Shown: positions 19,795 through 28,037 of the stretch, in pieces
Layout: each line of letters begins with the position of its first letter
Numbering within the stretch: position 1 is the first letter of the stretch
Program-made: the position numbers and the translations under genes
Notes under the pieces: generated by a model
Seen by the model: the letters and a program-made list of their open reading frames with translations, nothing else
Told to the model about the DNA's origin: nothing
The model's database searches: none
Assembly: GCF_023278185.1 (NCBI RefSeq)
Contig: NZ_CP066356.1
Location: forward strand, 1,480,001 to 1,544,000
Length of the DNA: 64,000 bases
Reading direction: 5' to 3'
Source: Bradyrhizobium elkanii USDA 76
GTDB taxonomy: Bacteria; Pseudomonadota; Alphaproteobacteria; Rhizobiales; Xanthobacteraceae

Positions 19795-22482
19795 ATGGCT
19801 GGCAGGAAGGTGCAGGCGGGCGGGAAGAATTCGATTCCGGCAAGGGCCGTGCTCTGCCTGATCGCCGCCGTCGCGCCGTGCGCTGCAGCCCGGGCCGGCA
19901 CCGGTGCGTTCGCGCCGTCGAGCTATCTGGGCAGCCTCGATCCCGGCGTGGTCTGGGAGCTCCTGATCGGCAGCGTGGTGGTGGCGTCCTTTTTCGGCGC
20001 GGTCGGGCTGTGGATCCTTTCGGCGCTGCGCAAGGCCAAGCGCGCGCAATTGCGGCGCAACGCCTTCGTCTCGTCGGCACTCAACCATTTGAACCAGGGC
20101 GTGGTGATGACCGATGCGCAGGAGCGCATCGTGTTCTGCAACGACCGCTATCTCGACATCTACGGCCTGTCGCGCGCCGACATCCGGCGCAACATGACGG
20201 GCGTCGAGCTGCTCGAGCTGCGCCGCGACCGCGGCGTGCTCGACCTCAGCGCCGAGGATTTCTTCGCCAGGGCCGCGGCGCCCGAGGGATTGGTCACCGA
20301 GCTGCCCGGCGGCAGGTCGGTGCTCGTGAAGTATTTTCCGCTGCCGAACGGCGGCTCGGTCGCGACCCATCTCGATTGCACCGACCAGCGCAAGCTGTCG
20401 CGCAAGCTCGCCTCGACCACGCAATTCCTGGAATCGGTGCTCGACAACGTTCCGGTCTGCGTCGCGGCCAAGAACATCGAGGACGGCCGCTACATCTTCG
20501 CCAACCGCGCCTTCGAGCGCTTCTCGCGCTTCTCGCGCGATCACATCGTGGGCAAGCGCGCCGACGAGATCTTCCGGCCCGAGACCGCCGCCAGCATCGA
20601 CACCGCCGACCACGCGGCGCTGAACGCGGCGGAAGGCTATCATCGCAGCGAATTCTTCGTCGAACGCGGTTCGGACAAGCGGATCCTCGCCTCCAACCGC
20701 GTGATCGCCCGCAACGAGGCCGGCGAACCGGAATTCCTGATCGCGCTGTTCGAGGACGTCACCGATCGCCGCTCGCTGTCGCGCGAGCTCGAGAACAACA
20801 AGAAATTCCTCGAGCTCGTGGTCGACAACATCCCGGTCTCGCTGATCGTGCAGCGGGTCAGCGACGGCCGTTACCTGCTGGCCAACCGCAGCGCCGAGAC
20901 GATCCTCAATCGCCGCCGCGAGGACGCCGCCGGCCTGACCGCGTCCGACATCTTCAATGCGCGTGAAGCCAAGCTGATCATCGCCCGCGACGAGGCCGCG
21001 ATCAGGAAGCGCAGCATGATCGCCGAGGAGCATCCGATCTCGACCAAGGACGGCCTGCGGCTGTTCCTGACCCGCCGCATGACCGTGCTCGACGATGTCG
21101 GCGAGCCGCAATATCTGATCAAGACCCATGAGGACGTCACCGACCGGCGCCAGACCGAGTCGCGCATGGCGCACATGGCCTATCATGACGGCCTGACCGA
21201 TCTGCCGAACCGCGCCGCCTTCCTGCAGGCGCTGACCCAGATGATCGAGGCCTGCGACGGCACCGACGAGGAGTTCGCCGTGCTCTGCGTCGATCTCGAC
21301 GGGCTGAAGGAGATCAACGACGTCTACGGCCACGCGATGGGCGACAAGGTGCTGATCGAGGTCGCGCAGCGCCTGCAGACCGTGGCGCGCGGCGGCGTGG
21401 TGGCGCGGCTGTCCGGCGACGAATTCGGCCTCATCATCGACGGCAAGCAGCCGGTCGCCGGCATCGCGCTGGCCGAGCAGGCCGCCGAGGCGCTCGGACA
21501 GGATTTCCTGATCGACGGCAAGTCGGTGCGGACCGGCCTCACCACAGGGATCGCGGTGTTCCCGGACAACGGATCCGACGCGGCCTCGCTGCTGGCCAAT
21601 TCCGGCGCGGCGCTGTTTCGCGCCAAGGCGAAGTCGCGCGGCACGATCTCGATCTTCGAACCGGAGATGGACCAGCAGATCCGTGATCGCCGCGTGCTGC
21701 ACCAGGAGCTGTCGGTCGCGATCAAGAATGGCGAATTGTCGCTCTACTACCAGCCGCAGGCCGCCGCGGGCGGCAGCGTGGCGGCCAGCCAGATCATCGG
21801 CTTCGAGGCGCTGGCGCGTTGGCACCATCCGGTGCGCGGCTTCGTGCCGCCCGGCGACTTCATTCCGCTCGCGGAAGAAAGCGGCCTGATCGTCGAGATG
21901 GGCGAATGGATCCTGCGCGAAGCCTGCCGGGAGGCGGCGTCCTGGGCGATCCCGCTGCAGGTCGCGGTGAACCTGTCGCCGGCGCAATTCACCCATGGCG
22001 ACCTCGTCGGCCTCGTCCATTCGATCCTGCTCGAGACCGGGCTCACGCCCGACCGGCTCGAGCTCGAAATCACCGAAGGCGTGCTGATCGAGGATTTCGA
22101 CCGCGGCCTGTCGCTGCTGCGGCGGCTGAAGGCGCTCGGCGTGCGCATCTCGATGGACGATTTCGGCAGCGGCTATTCCTCGCTGAGCTACCTGCAGGCG
22201 TTTCCGTTCGACAAGATCAAGATCGACCGCGCCTTCGTCATCAATCTCGGCCGCAACCCGCAATCGGCCGCGATCGTGCGCGCGGTGATCGATCTCGGCC
22301 ACGGCCTTGAAATGTCGATCGTCGCCGAGGGCGTCGAGACCGAGGCGCAGCTCGGCTTCCTCGCCGAAGAGGGCTGCGACGCGGTGCAGGGCTATCTGAT
22401 CGGCCGGCCGGCCCCGATCGGTCAATTTGCCGCGCTGGTCGGCGGCGACCGGCTTGCCGAAACCGTGCGCAGAGCCGGGTAA
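19795..22482 (+). CDS. PAS-GGDEF-EAL protein, probable c-di-GMP phosphodiesterase
   Basis: 895 aa. An N-terminal hydrophobic stretch (about 18-35) and a transmembrane helix (about 51-75, WELLIGSVVVASFFGAVGLWIL) are followed by three PAS-like domains (about 85-205, 210-330, 335-455). A GGDEF domain (about 460-625) has a degenerate signature RLSGDEFGLII near 538-548. An EAL domain (about 640-890) has the full set GFEALARWHHP (near 668), EITEGVLIEDF, DDFGSGYSSLSYLQ and AEGVETEAQL. The EAL part should hydrolyse c-di-GMP; the altered GGDEF may only bind GTP. It appears to be a membrane-bound sensor, alone in its operon. Confidence 0.93.
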   Translation: MAGRKVQAGGKNSIPARAVLCLIAAVAPCAAARAGTGAFAPSSYLGSLDPGVVWELLIGSVVVASFFGAVGLWILSALRKAKRAQLRRNAFVSSALNHLNQGVVMTDAQERIVFCNDRYLDIYGLSRADIRRNMTGVELLELRRDRGVLDLSAEDFFARAAAPEGLVTELPGGRSVLVKYFPLPNGGSVATHLDCTDQRKLSRKLASTTQFLESVLDNVPVCVAAKNIEDGRYIFANRAFERFSRFSRDHIVGKRADEIFRPETAASIDTADHAALNAAEGYHRSEFFVERGSDKRILASNRVIARNEAGEPEFLIALFEDVTDRRSLSRELENNKKFLELVVDNIPVSLIVQRVSDGRYLLANRSAETILNRRREDAAGLTASDIFNAREAKLIIARDEAAIRKRSMIAEEHPISTKDGLRLFLTRRMTVLDDVGEPQYLIKTHEDVTDRRQTESRMAHMAYHDGLTDLPNRAAFLQALTQMIEACDGTDEEFAVLCVDLDGLKEINDVYGHAMGDKVLIEVAQRLQTVARGGVVARLSGDEFGLIIDGKQPVAGIALAEQAAEALGQDFLIDGKSVRTGLTTGIAVFPDNGSDAASLLANSGAALFRAKAKSRGTISIFEPEMDQQIRDRRVLHQELSVAIKNGELSLYYQPQAAAGGSVAASQIIGFEALARWHHPVRGFVPPGDFIPLAEESGLIVEMGEWILREACREAASWAIPLQVAVNLSPAQFTHGDLVGLVHSILLETGLTPDRLELEITEGVLIEDFDRGLSLLRRLKALGVRISMDDFGSGYSSLSYLQAFPFDKIKIDRAFVINLGRNPQSAAIVRAVIDLGHGLEMSIVAEGVETEAQLGFLAEEGCDAVQGYLIGRPAPIGQFAALVGGDRLAETVRRAG

Positions 22483-22590
22483 TTTGGCCTGAATGGTCGC
22501 CGGCCCGGCCGGCTGTGCTTGCCATCCGTTGCACGCCCGGCTACATCTCGACCCACCACATCATTTCAGCCGAGAAAGGAGGGCCGCGTC

Positions 22591-22662
22591 GTGGCGAGAT
22601 ACACCGATCCCCACCTCAAGCGTGGCCCCGTCAACGCCCTGCAGATGCGTTTGCAGGGCTGA
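22591..22662 (+). CDS. candidate 23-aa leader peptide
   Basis: GTG at 22591 is preceded at ideal spacing (7 nt) by AAGGAGGG, the strongest ribosome site in this region. The product would start MARYTDPHLKRGPV and end LQMRLQG. Its last eight codons overlap a perfect 8-bp hairpin (22636-22659), and the TGA follows at once. This is the layout of a translated attenuator leader. No homology is known to me, so it could also be chance. Confidence 0.4.
   Translation: MARYTDPHLKRGPVNALQMRLQG
22636..22659 (+). promoter_or_regulatory. hairpin at the end of the leader ORF
   Basis: Arms GCCCTGCA (22636-22643) and TGCAGGGC (22652-22659) with an 8-nt loop; the leader stop codon follows directly. A ribosome translating the leader would open it. 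Confidence 0.5.
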
Positions 22663-22716
22663 CCGGAAACTCGCGCAACATCTCTTCCTGGTCTGCCCTT
22701 CGTGGCCGTGCGGCGT

Positions 22717-22812
22717 CGAACGCTTGAGCGTTCGCGCCCGCATATCAATCCCTCGCCGCGCTTCGACACGCCCATCCGATGGCTGGATGCCCAAGGGCAT
22801 GCTGGCATGCCC
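22717..22812 (+). promoter_or_regulatory. two further hairpins before the ABC-F start
   Basis: The first is CGAACGC-TTGA-GCGTTCG (22717-22734). The second is GGGCATGC-TG-GCATGCCC (22795-22812), ending 32 bp before the ABC-F ATG. An alternative pairing, ATGCC (22787-22791) with GGCAT (22796-22800), would exclude the second hairpin. Confidence 0.4.
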
Positions 22813-22844
22813 GGGACTGTCGTGATTGCCGGCAAGACCAGAGA

Positions 22845-24374
22845 ATGATCGTGACCCTCATCAATGTCCGCAATCTCGGCGTGACGCTGAACGCGCCGCT
22901 GTTTTCCGAACTGAATTTTGTCGTCAATGCCGGCGACCGCATCGGGTTGGTGGCCGCCAACGGCCGCGGCAAGTCCACGCTGCTGCGCTGTATCGCAGAT
23001 GCGATGGAGCCCAACGAAGGCGACATCACCCGCGCGCGCGGGCTCACCATCGGCCATGTCGAGCAGGATGCGCCGCCGAAACTGCTGGATACGCCGTTCC
23101 ATGCCGCCGTGCTTGAGGCGCTTCCCGGCGAGCAGCGGGCCAGCGAGGGCTGGCGGGTCGACGTCGCCCTGCAATCGCTCGAAGTTCCGGAGGAACTGTG
23201 GACGAGACCGCTGAAGCAGCTGAGCGGCGGCTGGCTGCGGCTTGCGGTGCTCGCCCGCGTGCTGGTGACCGAGCCCGATGTGCTGTTGCTCGACGAGCCG
23301 ACCAACCATCTCGATCTCGCCAAGATCGGCCGGCTTGAGGCCTGGCTGAACGCGCTGCCGCGCGAGATGCCGGTGGTGATCGCAAGCCACGATCGCGCCT
23401 TTCTCGATGCAACGACCAACCGGACGCTGTTCCTGCGCCCGGAGCGGTCGCAGCTGTTCTCGCTGCCCTATACCGCGGCGCGCGCCGCGGTCGACGAATT
23501 CGATGCCTCGGACGAGCGGCGCTATCAGCGCGACATGAAGACCGTGCGGCAGCTCCGGCAGCAGGCCGCGAAGCTCAACAACGTCGGCATCAATTCCGGC
23601 AGCGACCTTCTGCTGTCGAAGACCAGGCAATTGAAGCGGCGCGCCGAGAGACTGGAGGAGACGGCGAAGCCCGCGCATCTGGAACGTTCGGCCGGAGCGA
23701 TCCGGCTCGCCAACCGCGACACCCATGCCAAGGTTCTGATCAGGCTGAACAACGCCGGGATCGCCACGCCCGACGGCAGGCTGTTGTTCAGGACCGGGCA
23801 GCAGTTCATCTGCAAGGGCGACCGGATTGCGCTGCTCGGGCCGAATGGCGCCGGCAAGACGCGCTTCGTCGCGGCGCTGCGGCTGGCGATCGAGGATGCC
23901 GGAACGGCACCGGCCGAGATCCGGGCCACCGAGTCATTGGTGCTTGGCTATTGCGACCAGGCACTGGCCGATCTCGCCGATAGCGATACGCCGATGCGCA
24001 TGCTGACGCGGCGCTTCGAGGTCGGCGATCAGCGGGCGCGCGGCCTGCTCGCCGGCGCCGGGCTCTCGATCGAGATGCAGGGCCGACCGATCGGGCGGCT
24101 GTCGGGCGGGCAGAAGGCTCGTCTCGGCATGCTGGTGCTGCGGCTCACCCAGCCGAACTTCTATCTGCTCGACGAGCCGACCAACCACCTCGACATCGAG
24201 GGGCAGGAGGCGCTGGAGGACGAATTGATGGAACGGCAGGCCAGCTGCCTCCTGGTGTCGCACGACCGCCAGTTCGTACGGACCGTGGCCAACCGGTTCT
24301 GGGTGATCGAGGGCAAGAAGCTGATCGAGGTCGATGGACCGGAAGGCTTCTTCGCCGCGGCCGGTGCGGACTAG
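22845..24374 (+). CDS. ABC-F family ATPase
   Basis: 509 aa from ATG at 22845. It has two nucleotide-binding domains and no membrane part. Domain 1 has Walker A NGRGKST (about 40-46), signature LSGGW and Walker B LLLDEPTNHLD. Domain 2 has GPNGAGKT (about 330-337), signature LSGGQKARL and YLLDEPTNHLD. The linker between them (AVDEFDASDERRYQRDMKTVRQL...) is charged and helical, as expected for the P-site tRNA interaction motif of ABC-F proteins, which act on the ribosome. Whether it is a housekeeping factor or an antibiotic-protection type is not decided; the leader region favours regulation by ribosome stalling. Confidence 0.9.
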   Translation: MIVTLINVRNLGVTLNAPLFSELNFVVNAGDRIGLVAANGRGKSTLLRCIADAMEPNEGDITRARGLTIGHVEQDAPPKLLDTPFHAAVLEALPGEQRASEGWRVDVALQSLEVPEELWTRPLKQLSGGWLRLAVLARVLVTEPDVLLLDEPTNHLDLAKIGRLEAWLNALPREMPVVIASHDRAFLDATTNRTLFLRPERSQLFSLPYTAARAAVDEFDASDERRYQRDMKTVRQLRQQAAKLNNVGINSGSDLLLSKTRQLKRRAERLEETAKPAHLERSAGAIRLANRDTHAKVLIRLNNAGIATPDGRLLFRTGQQFICKGDRIALLGPNGAGKTRFVAALRLAIEDAGTAPAEIRATESLVLGYCDQALADLADSDTPMRMLTRRFEVGDQRARGLLAGAGLSIEMQGRPIGRLSGGQKARLGMLVLRLTQPNFYLLDEPTNHLDIEGQEALEDELMERQASCLLVSHDRQFVRTVANRFWVIEGKKLIEVDGPEGFFAAAGAD

Positions 24375-24716
24375 CACGTGATGGAGTCCGATAGATAGCC
24401 GTCGCGAAAACGGTGTGCCTCGCCCGCTTGCGGGGCCCGCCGCAGGAGGAGCGCTGCCAAAATATCGAAAACAACCCCATGCAAAGGAGCCGGTGGCGGC
24501 CGGCGTTCGAGCAGGCGACTTGACACGTCGGGCAACTCAGGGGCATTATTCCAATATTCCGAAATCCTGCAAACGACGCTCGCCCCGCAAGCGGGAGAGG
24601 TGGGGTGTGCCGTGAGACCGCTTCCCCCAGGCATCATGTGGTTCGGCGCCACGCCCTGACGCAATTTGGGTGCGAATACGCATTCCGTTCGCATTGAAAT
24701 GCGATAGGCGTTGCGC
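24375..24716. repeat. intergenic with CGCCCGCTTGCGGGG-type repeat halves
   Basis: The 342-bp gap before glpD contains CGCCCGCTTGCGGGGC (about 24421) and, inverted, GCCCCGCAAGCGGGAGAGGT (about 24583). These ends resemble the short repeats at 26200 and 51917-52080. No gene is seen between them. Confidence 0.45.
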
Positions 24717-26183
24717 ATGGCGGACTATGACGTCGCGATCATCGGCGGTGGCCTGAACGGCACGAGCATTGCGCGTGATGCGGCCGGTCGCGGCCTGCGC
24801 GTGATCCTGCTGGAGCAGGGCGATCTCGGCTCCGGTGCGTCGCAGGCCTCGCCGCGGCTGGTCCATGGCGATCTGGCCGGGCTGGAACGGCGGGAGTTCT
24901 TCCGCGTCCGCAGGGCGCTGAGGGAACGCGACGTTTTGCTGCGCATCGCGCCGCATCTGGTGCGGCCGGTGCGCTTCGTGATCCCTGTTCATGCCGAGGA
25001 GCGGCCGCCGTGGCAGCTGCGGTCGTTGCTGCTGCTCTACGAGCCGCTGGCTTCGCGCAGCGGTCTGCCGCGCTCGGCGACGCTCGATGTCACCCACCAT
25101 CCGGTCGGCAATGCGCTGAAGCGGCCGTTCGGAACCGCGTTCGAATATTCCGACTGCGTCGTCGACGATTCCCGGCTCGTCGTGCTCACCGCCGTCGACG
25201 CCGCGGCGCGCGGCGCCGATATCCGCACCGGCGCGCGCGTGACCCGGGCCGAGCGCAGTGAAACCTGGCGGCTAATCGTGATCGACCGAGGCTATCGGCG
25301 GGTGATCACGGCGCGGGCGCTGGTCAACGCGACCGGTGCGTGGACCGCCTCGGTCGCCGACACCGTGCTGCGCGTGCCCGCACCTCAGCTCGCGACCGTG
25401 CAGATCAGCCAGATCGTGGTGCGCCGCCTGTTCGACTGCGATAACGTCTATGTGTTTCAGAACCCTGACGGCCGGCTGATCTTCGCCAGTCCCTACGAGC
25501 GCGACTTCACCCTGATCGGCAGCGTCAGTCATCCCTTCAAGGGCGATCCGGCGGTTGTTGCGATGGATGTGCGCGAGGTGGCCTATCTCTGCGACGCGGC
25601 CAATCGCTATTTTCGCGAGCAGATCGCTCTAGTCGACGTGTTGCGAACAGTCTGCGGCGCCAATTCCGTGGTCGCGCCCGCGCGCCGGCACAAGAGCGAT
25701 GGCGCAGCGCTGCTCGATGTCGGGCGCGGCAAGGCGCCGCTGCTCACGATCTTCGGCGGCGACGTCACCACCGCGCGGCGCCGCGCCGAGCGGGCGGTGT
25801 CGGAGTTCACGCGGTTCTATCCGATGACGCCGCGCTGGACCGCGACAGTGCCGCTGCCGGGCGGTGAATTCGCCTGGCAGCGCTTCGAGACCGAGGTCGA
25901 GATCGCCCGCGACCGCTGGCGCTTCCTCGGCGAGGCGCAGGCGCGGCGGCTGGTGGCCGCCTATGGGTTGAACGCCAGGGATGTTCTGGGCGACGCCAGG
26001 GAGACGGCCGATCTCGGCCCGGCCTTCGGTCCCGAACTGACCGGCGCCGAGGTGCGCTACCTCATGCGCAGGGAATGGGCGCGCTTTCCCGACGATGTGC
26101 TGTGGCGCCGCTCCAAGCTCGGGCTGACCATGCCGCAAGCCGATCGCGATGCGCTCGCGGCGTTTATGGCGAAGGCCGATTGA
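24717..26183 (+). CDS. glpD: glycerol-3-phosphate dehydrogenase (FAD-dependent)
   Basis: 488 aa from ATG at 24717; a TTG two codons earlier is possible. The FAD motif is VAIIGGGLNGTSIARDAAGRG at the N-terminus. The body matches the GlpD family through PVRFVIPVHAEERP, FEYSDCVVDDSRLV and the C-terminal DUF-type segment EVRYLMRREWARFPDDVLWRRSKLGL. It oxidises glycerol-3-phosphate to dihydroxyacetone phosphate at the inner membrane. No glycerol kinase or transporter gene is next to it. The C-terminus is somewhat shorter than in enterobacterial GlpD. Confidence 0.92.
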   Translation: MADYDVAIIGGGLNGTSIARDAAGRGLRVILLEQGDLGSGASQASPRLVHGDLAGLERREFFRVRRALRERDVLLRIAPHLVRPVRFVIPVHAEERPPWQLRSLLLLYEPLASRSGLPRSATLDVTHHPVGNALKRPFGTAFEYSDCVVDDSRLVVLTAVDAAARGADIRTGARVTRAERSETWRLIVIDRGYRRVITARALVNATGAWTASVADTVLRVPAPQLATVQISQIVVRRLFDCDNVYVFQNPDGRLIFASPYERDFTLIGSVSHPFKGDPAVVAMDVREVAYLCDAANRYFREQIALVDVLRTVCGANSVVAPARRHKSDGAALLDVGRGKAPLLTIFGGDVTTARRRAERAVSEFTRFYPMTPRWTATVPLPGGEFAWQRFETEVEIARDRWRFLGEAQARRLVAAYGLNARDVLGDARETADLGPAFGPELTGAEVRYLMRREWARFPDDVLWRRSKLGLTMPQADRDALAAFMAKAD

Positions 26184-26198
26184 GCGCAATTCTCAAAC

Positions 26199-26252
26199 CT
26201 CCCCTTGCAAAGGGGAGGTCGCCTTGCTCGCCAGAGCAAAGCGGGTGGGGAT
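26199..26252. repeat. short palindromic intergenic repeat, family D
   Basis: CCTCCCCTTGCAAAGGGGAGG forms a near-perfect hairpin directly after glpD, followed by TTGCTCGCCAGAGCAA and GGGTGGGG. Similar elements are at 51917-51955 and 52042-52083. It may also act as a transcription end for glpD. The remaining 180 bp to the next gene shows nothing else. Confidence 0.6.
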
Positions 26253-26432
26253 ACTTGCGAGTTTGACCCGCATCGGGCTGAGAACGGCGGGCCATTAGGT
26301 GATGGGTATCCAAGCTCGAATGATTTCGGTTTCAAATATTGAATGCGCGGCGCTGCGTCGCATCGAAAGGGGCTTGGGGCCCGCTTTGATCTCCATCGGC
26401 ACATTACGTACAGAACCGAGATGCAAATAATT

Positions 26433-26696
26433 CTACAAGACTTCAGCAAGTGATGGAGCTGGAGCGAAACGATCAGGTTCGCTGATGGGCCTGACGTCAA
26501 CGACATCTCCATCATCCACATGGTCGTTGATTGCAGCAAATTCCGCCGCATCAATTTCCAGCAGCCATTCTTTCCACTCTCGGGGGTGTCCTTCCGGCGC
26601 AACGGGCTCGCCTCCGGCCGTATACTTGTATTTCGCCAACGCGCTCATGGCCCGTTCCATCGCACCGCCGTCCTTTAGCGTAACAACGCACCTCAT
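26433..26696 (-). CDS. small conserved hypothetical protein
   Basis: 87 aa from ATG at 26696, the likely start because CGAGGTG precedes it; a longer frame reaches 26828 but would run through a FixK/FNR-type box. The sequence (MRCVVTLKDGGAMERAMSAL...) is soluble, with an acidic C-terminal half. No motif is recognised. It is divergent from the hsp20 gene, and a TTGACCGGCATCAA box lies 62.5 bp upstream of the ATG (box centre). It belongs to the more A/T-rich accessory stretch. Confidence 0.6.
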   Translation of the reverse strand: MRCVVTLKDGGAMERAMSALAKYKYTAGGEPVAPEGHPREWKEWLLEIDAAEFAAINDHVDDGDVVDVRPISEPDRFAPAPSLAEVL

Positions 26697-26751
26697 CACG
26701 ACACCTCGCCTGTTAGAAATGACAAGAATTCCACAGCGCTTTGGCGTCGCC

Positions 26752-26765
26752 TTGACCGGCATCAA
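26752..26765 (-). promoter_or_regulatory. FixK/FNR-type box
   Basis: TTGACCGGCATCAA fits the rhizobial FixK consensus TTG(A/C)-N6-(T/G)CAA. Its centre is 62.5 bp upstream of the ATG at 26696, which predicts a transcription start about 22 nt before that ATG. Confidence 0.55.
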
Positions 26766-26827
26766 AATATGAAGGGCGGCAATCAAGCTGCGACCGAAGA
26801 CAGAAATTGCCGATCGGTTTCTCTGCA

Positions 26828-26841
26828 TTGATCGATGTCAA
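26828..26841 (+). promoter_or_regulatory. FixK/FNR-type box
   Basis: TTGATCGATGTCAA fits TTGA-N6-TCAA. Its centre is 82.5 bp upstream of the hsp20 ATG at 26917; a class II promoter would start near 26875, leaving a leader of about 42 nt with the TAGGAGAA ribosome site. Confidence 0.6.
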
Positions 26842-26916
26842 TGTTAGCTGCCGGGCTATCGGTGTTCCATTTGAAGCTTCCTCGAAAGAGGCGTCGCAAA
26901 CAAATAGGAGAAACAA

Positions 26917-27402
26917 ATGGCAGCACCATTGCCAGTTCCAGTGACTCAGCAGAAGCCCGCTGGTGCCCGTCCAAGCGCAGATTTCCTGGGCTCGCTCCAA
27001 CGTGAGATTGACCGGGTCTTCGACAGTTTCACGCGAGGCTTGCCATCGCTGGACTTCAAGACGTCGTCGGGTCTCGCTCCGAACATGGATATCGCAGAGA
27101 CTGATCGGGACATCGAAATTACCGCCGAGTTGCCGGGTCTCGAACAAAAGGACGTTCAGGTCAACTTGGCAGACGATGTGCTGACTATCAAAGGCGAGAA
27201 GAAAGCGGAGAAGGAAGAGAAAGATAAGAACTATTTCCGCATGGAGCGTAGCTATGGTTCGTTCTATCGCTCTGTTCAACTTCCGCCAGGCGTCAACGCC
27301 GATAGCATCAAAGCATCGCTCAAGAATGGCGTGCTCAAGGTGACAGTGGCCAAACCTGCAGCGGCGCAGCCGAGGAAGATCGAAGTCAAGGCAGCTGCGT
27401 GA
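26917..27402 (+). CDS. Hsp20/alpha-crystallin small heat-shock protein
   Basis: 161 aa. A variable N-terminus (FLGSLQREIDRVFDSFTRGLPS) is followed by the alpha-crystallin domain (about 50-145) with NMDIAETDRDIEITAELPGL, the DVLTIKGEKK strand and the closing motif LKNGVLKVTVAK. It is an ATP-independent chaperone that holds unfolded proteins. TAGGAGAAACAA gives a strong ribosome site. The upstream FixK/FNR-type box suggests oxygen-linked control instead of the usual heat-shock control; I see no ROSE-like leader because only about 40 nt are available. Confidence 0.93.
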   Translation: MAAPLPVPVTQQKPAGARPSADFLGSLQREIDRVFDSFTRGLPSLDFKTSSGLAPNMDIAETDRDIEITAELPGLEQKDVQVNLADDVLTIKGEKKAEKEEKDKNYFRMERSYGSFYRSVQLPPGVNADSIKASLKNGVLKVTVAKPAAAQPRKIEVKAAA

Positions 27403-27497
27403 AGCAAACGCTGGGTGCGCTCTATCGTCGAACCGAACGGAGCGCGCTCACGTTCTGTAAGGACAGAAGGCGGTTGAAGTTGGCTTCGGCGAGCATA

Positions 27498-27731
27498 ATG
27501 ACACGGTGTCCCAATACGCAAAGAACGATTTCGACCGGCTTGCGTACAGATATGGTCGTCTTCGAAAGCCTGCCGGACGTCGCCGTACCTGTCGACTGTC
27601 CCGAATGTCGTCATCAGCATTATTGGCGGCCGGCCGATGCGTGGCTCAACGCATCCGGTGTACCAAGCCATCAACTGAGTGAGGGGTTACGGCTTCGCGC
27701 TAACGGGCCGCACCGGCGAAGAGCGTCTTGA
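27498..27731 (+). CDS. small Cys-motif protein of unknown function
   Basis: 77 aa from ATG at 27498; the frame is open back to 27399, inside the end of hsp20. The pattern MTRCPNTQRTISTGLRTD followed by SLPDVAVPVDCPECRHQHYW and a Trp recurs in small Bradyrhizobium proteins with CPNT...CPxC. The three Cys and His residues suggest a zinc-ribbon-like fold. The last ~20 residues look less conserved. It lies 95 bp after hsp20 on the same strand and may share its transcript. Confidence 0.55.
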   Translation: MTRCPNTQRTISTGLRTDMVVFESLPDVAVPVDCPECRHQHYWRPADAWLNASGVPSHQLSEGLRLRANGPHRRRAS

Positions 27732-27763
27732 AACCTGTAGCGAGGCGAACCGGCAATCGACGA

Positions 27764-27961
27764 TCACCGGCGGCGAGACGGTTCGATCCACGCACGCCAG
27801 TGGGTCGGATGCACATTGATTGCCTCGCCACTCGCCGACTTCACCCAGCCCAGTTGAACACGACGACAGGGAAACACAAGCAGGTGGATCCCGGTGCTGT
27901 CGATCACCGCTAACTCCAGGTCGCATCCAAATGGAGCCGTTGCTATGAGCTGCCATTCCAT
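27764..27961 (-). CDS. small conserved protein (MEWQLIATAPF type)
   Basis: 65 aa from ATG at 27961. The sequence MEWQLIATAPFGCDLELAVI, then HLLVFPCRRVQLGWVKSA and HPTHWRAW, is a pattern I recognise from rhizobial hypothetical proteins; its function is unknown. A FixK/FNR-type box is centred exactly 40.5 bp before the A of the ATG. A class II promoter would therefore start transcription at the start codon itself. The palindrome GATGCAA-TGA-TTGCATC (27962-27978) abuts the start and there is no Shine-Dalgarno sequence. Confidence 0.7.
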   Translation of the reverse strand: MEWQLIATAPFGCDLELAVIDSTGIHLLVFPCRRVQLGWVKSASGEAINVHPTHWRAWIEPSRRR

Positions 27962-27978
27962 GATGCAATGATTGCATC
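27962..27978. promoter_or_regulatory. palindrome touching the start codon
   Basis: Perfect 7-bp arms GATGCAA / TTGCATC with a TGA centre, placed where the -10 region of the minus-strand gene at 27961 would lie. It is a possible operator. Confidence 0.35.
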
Positions 27979-27994
27979 GAATTAAGTTTCCAAT

Positions 27995-28008
27995 TTGAGG
28001 GCGATCAA
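27995..28008 (-). promoter_or_regulatory. FixK/FNR-type box
   Basis: TTGAGGGCGATCAA matches TTGA-N6-TCAA. Its centre (28001.5) is 40.5 bp upstream of the ATG at 27961, the class II spacing if the ATG is the transcription start. Confidence 0.58.
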
Positions 28009-28037
28009 AAATCCCGTCGAAGGCCAAGACCGAGAGT

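Larger units (their letters stand above)
22483..22844 (+). other. leader region of the ABC-F gene
   Basis: This 362-bp gap holds a candidate 23-codon leader ORF and three hairpins (listed separately) and no larger gene. Other open frames in it are in conflicting frames and look unlike proteins. The arrangement could serve as an attenuator for the following ABC-F gene. Confidence 0.45.

Noticed and set aside
19738..22425. 895-codon open frame on the minus strand opposite the GGDEF-EAL gene
   Set aside because: It mirrors the GC-rich plus-strand gene, is His/Arg/Ala-rich and has no domain, while the plus frame has complete PAS, GGDEF and EAL motifs.
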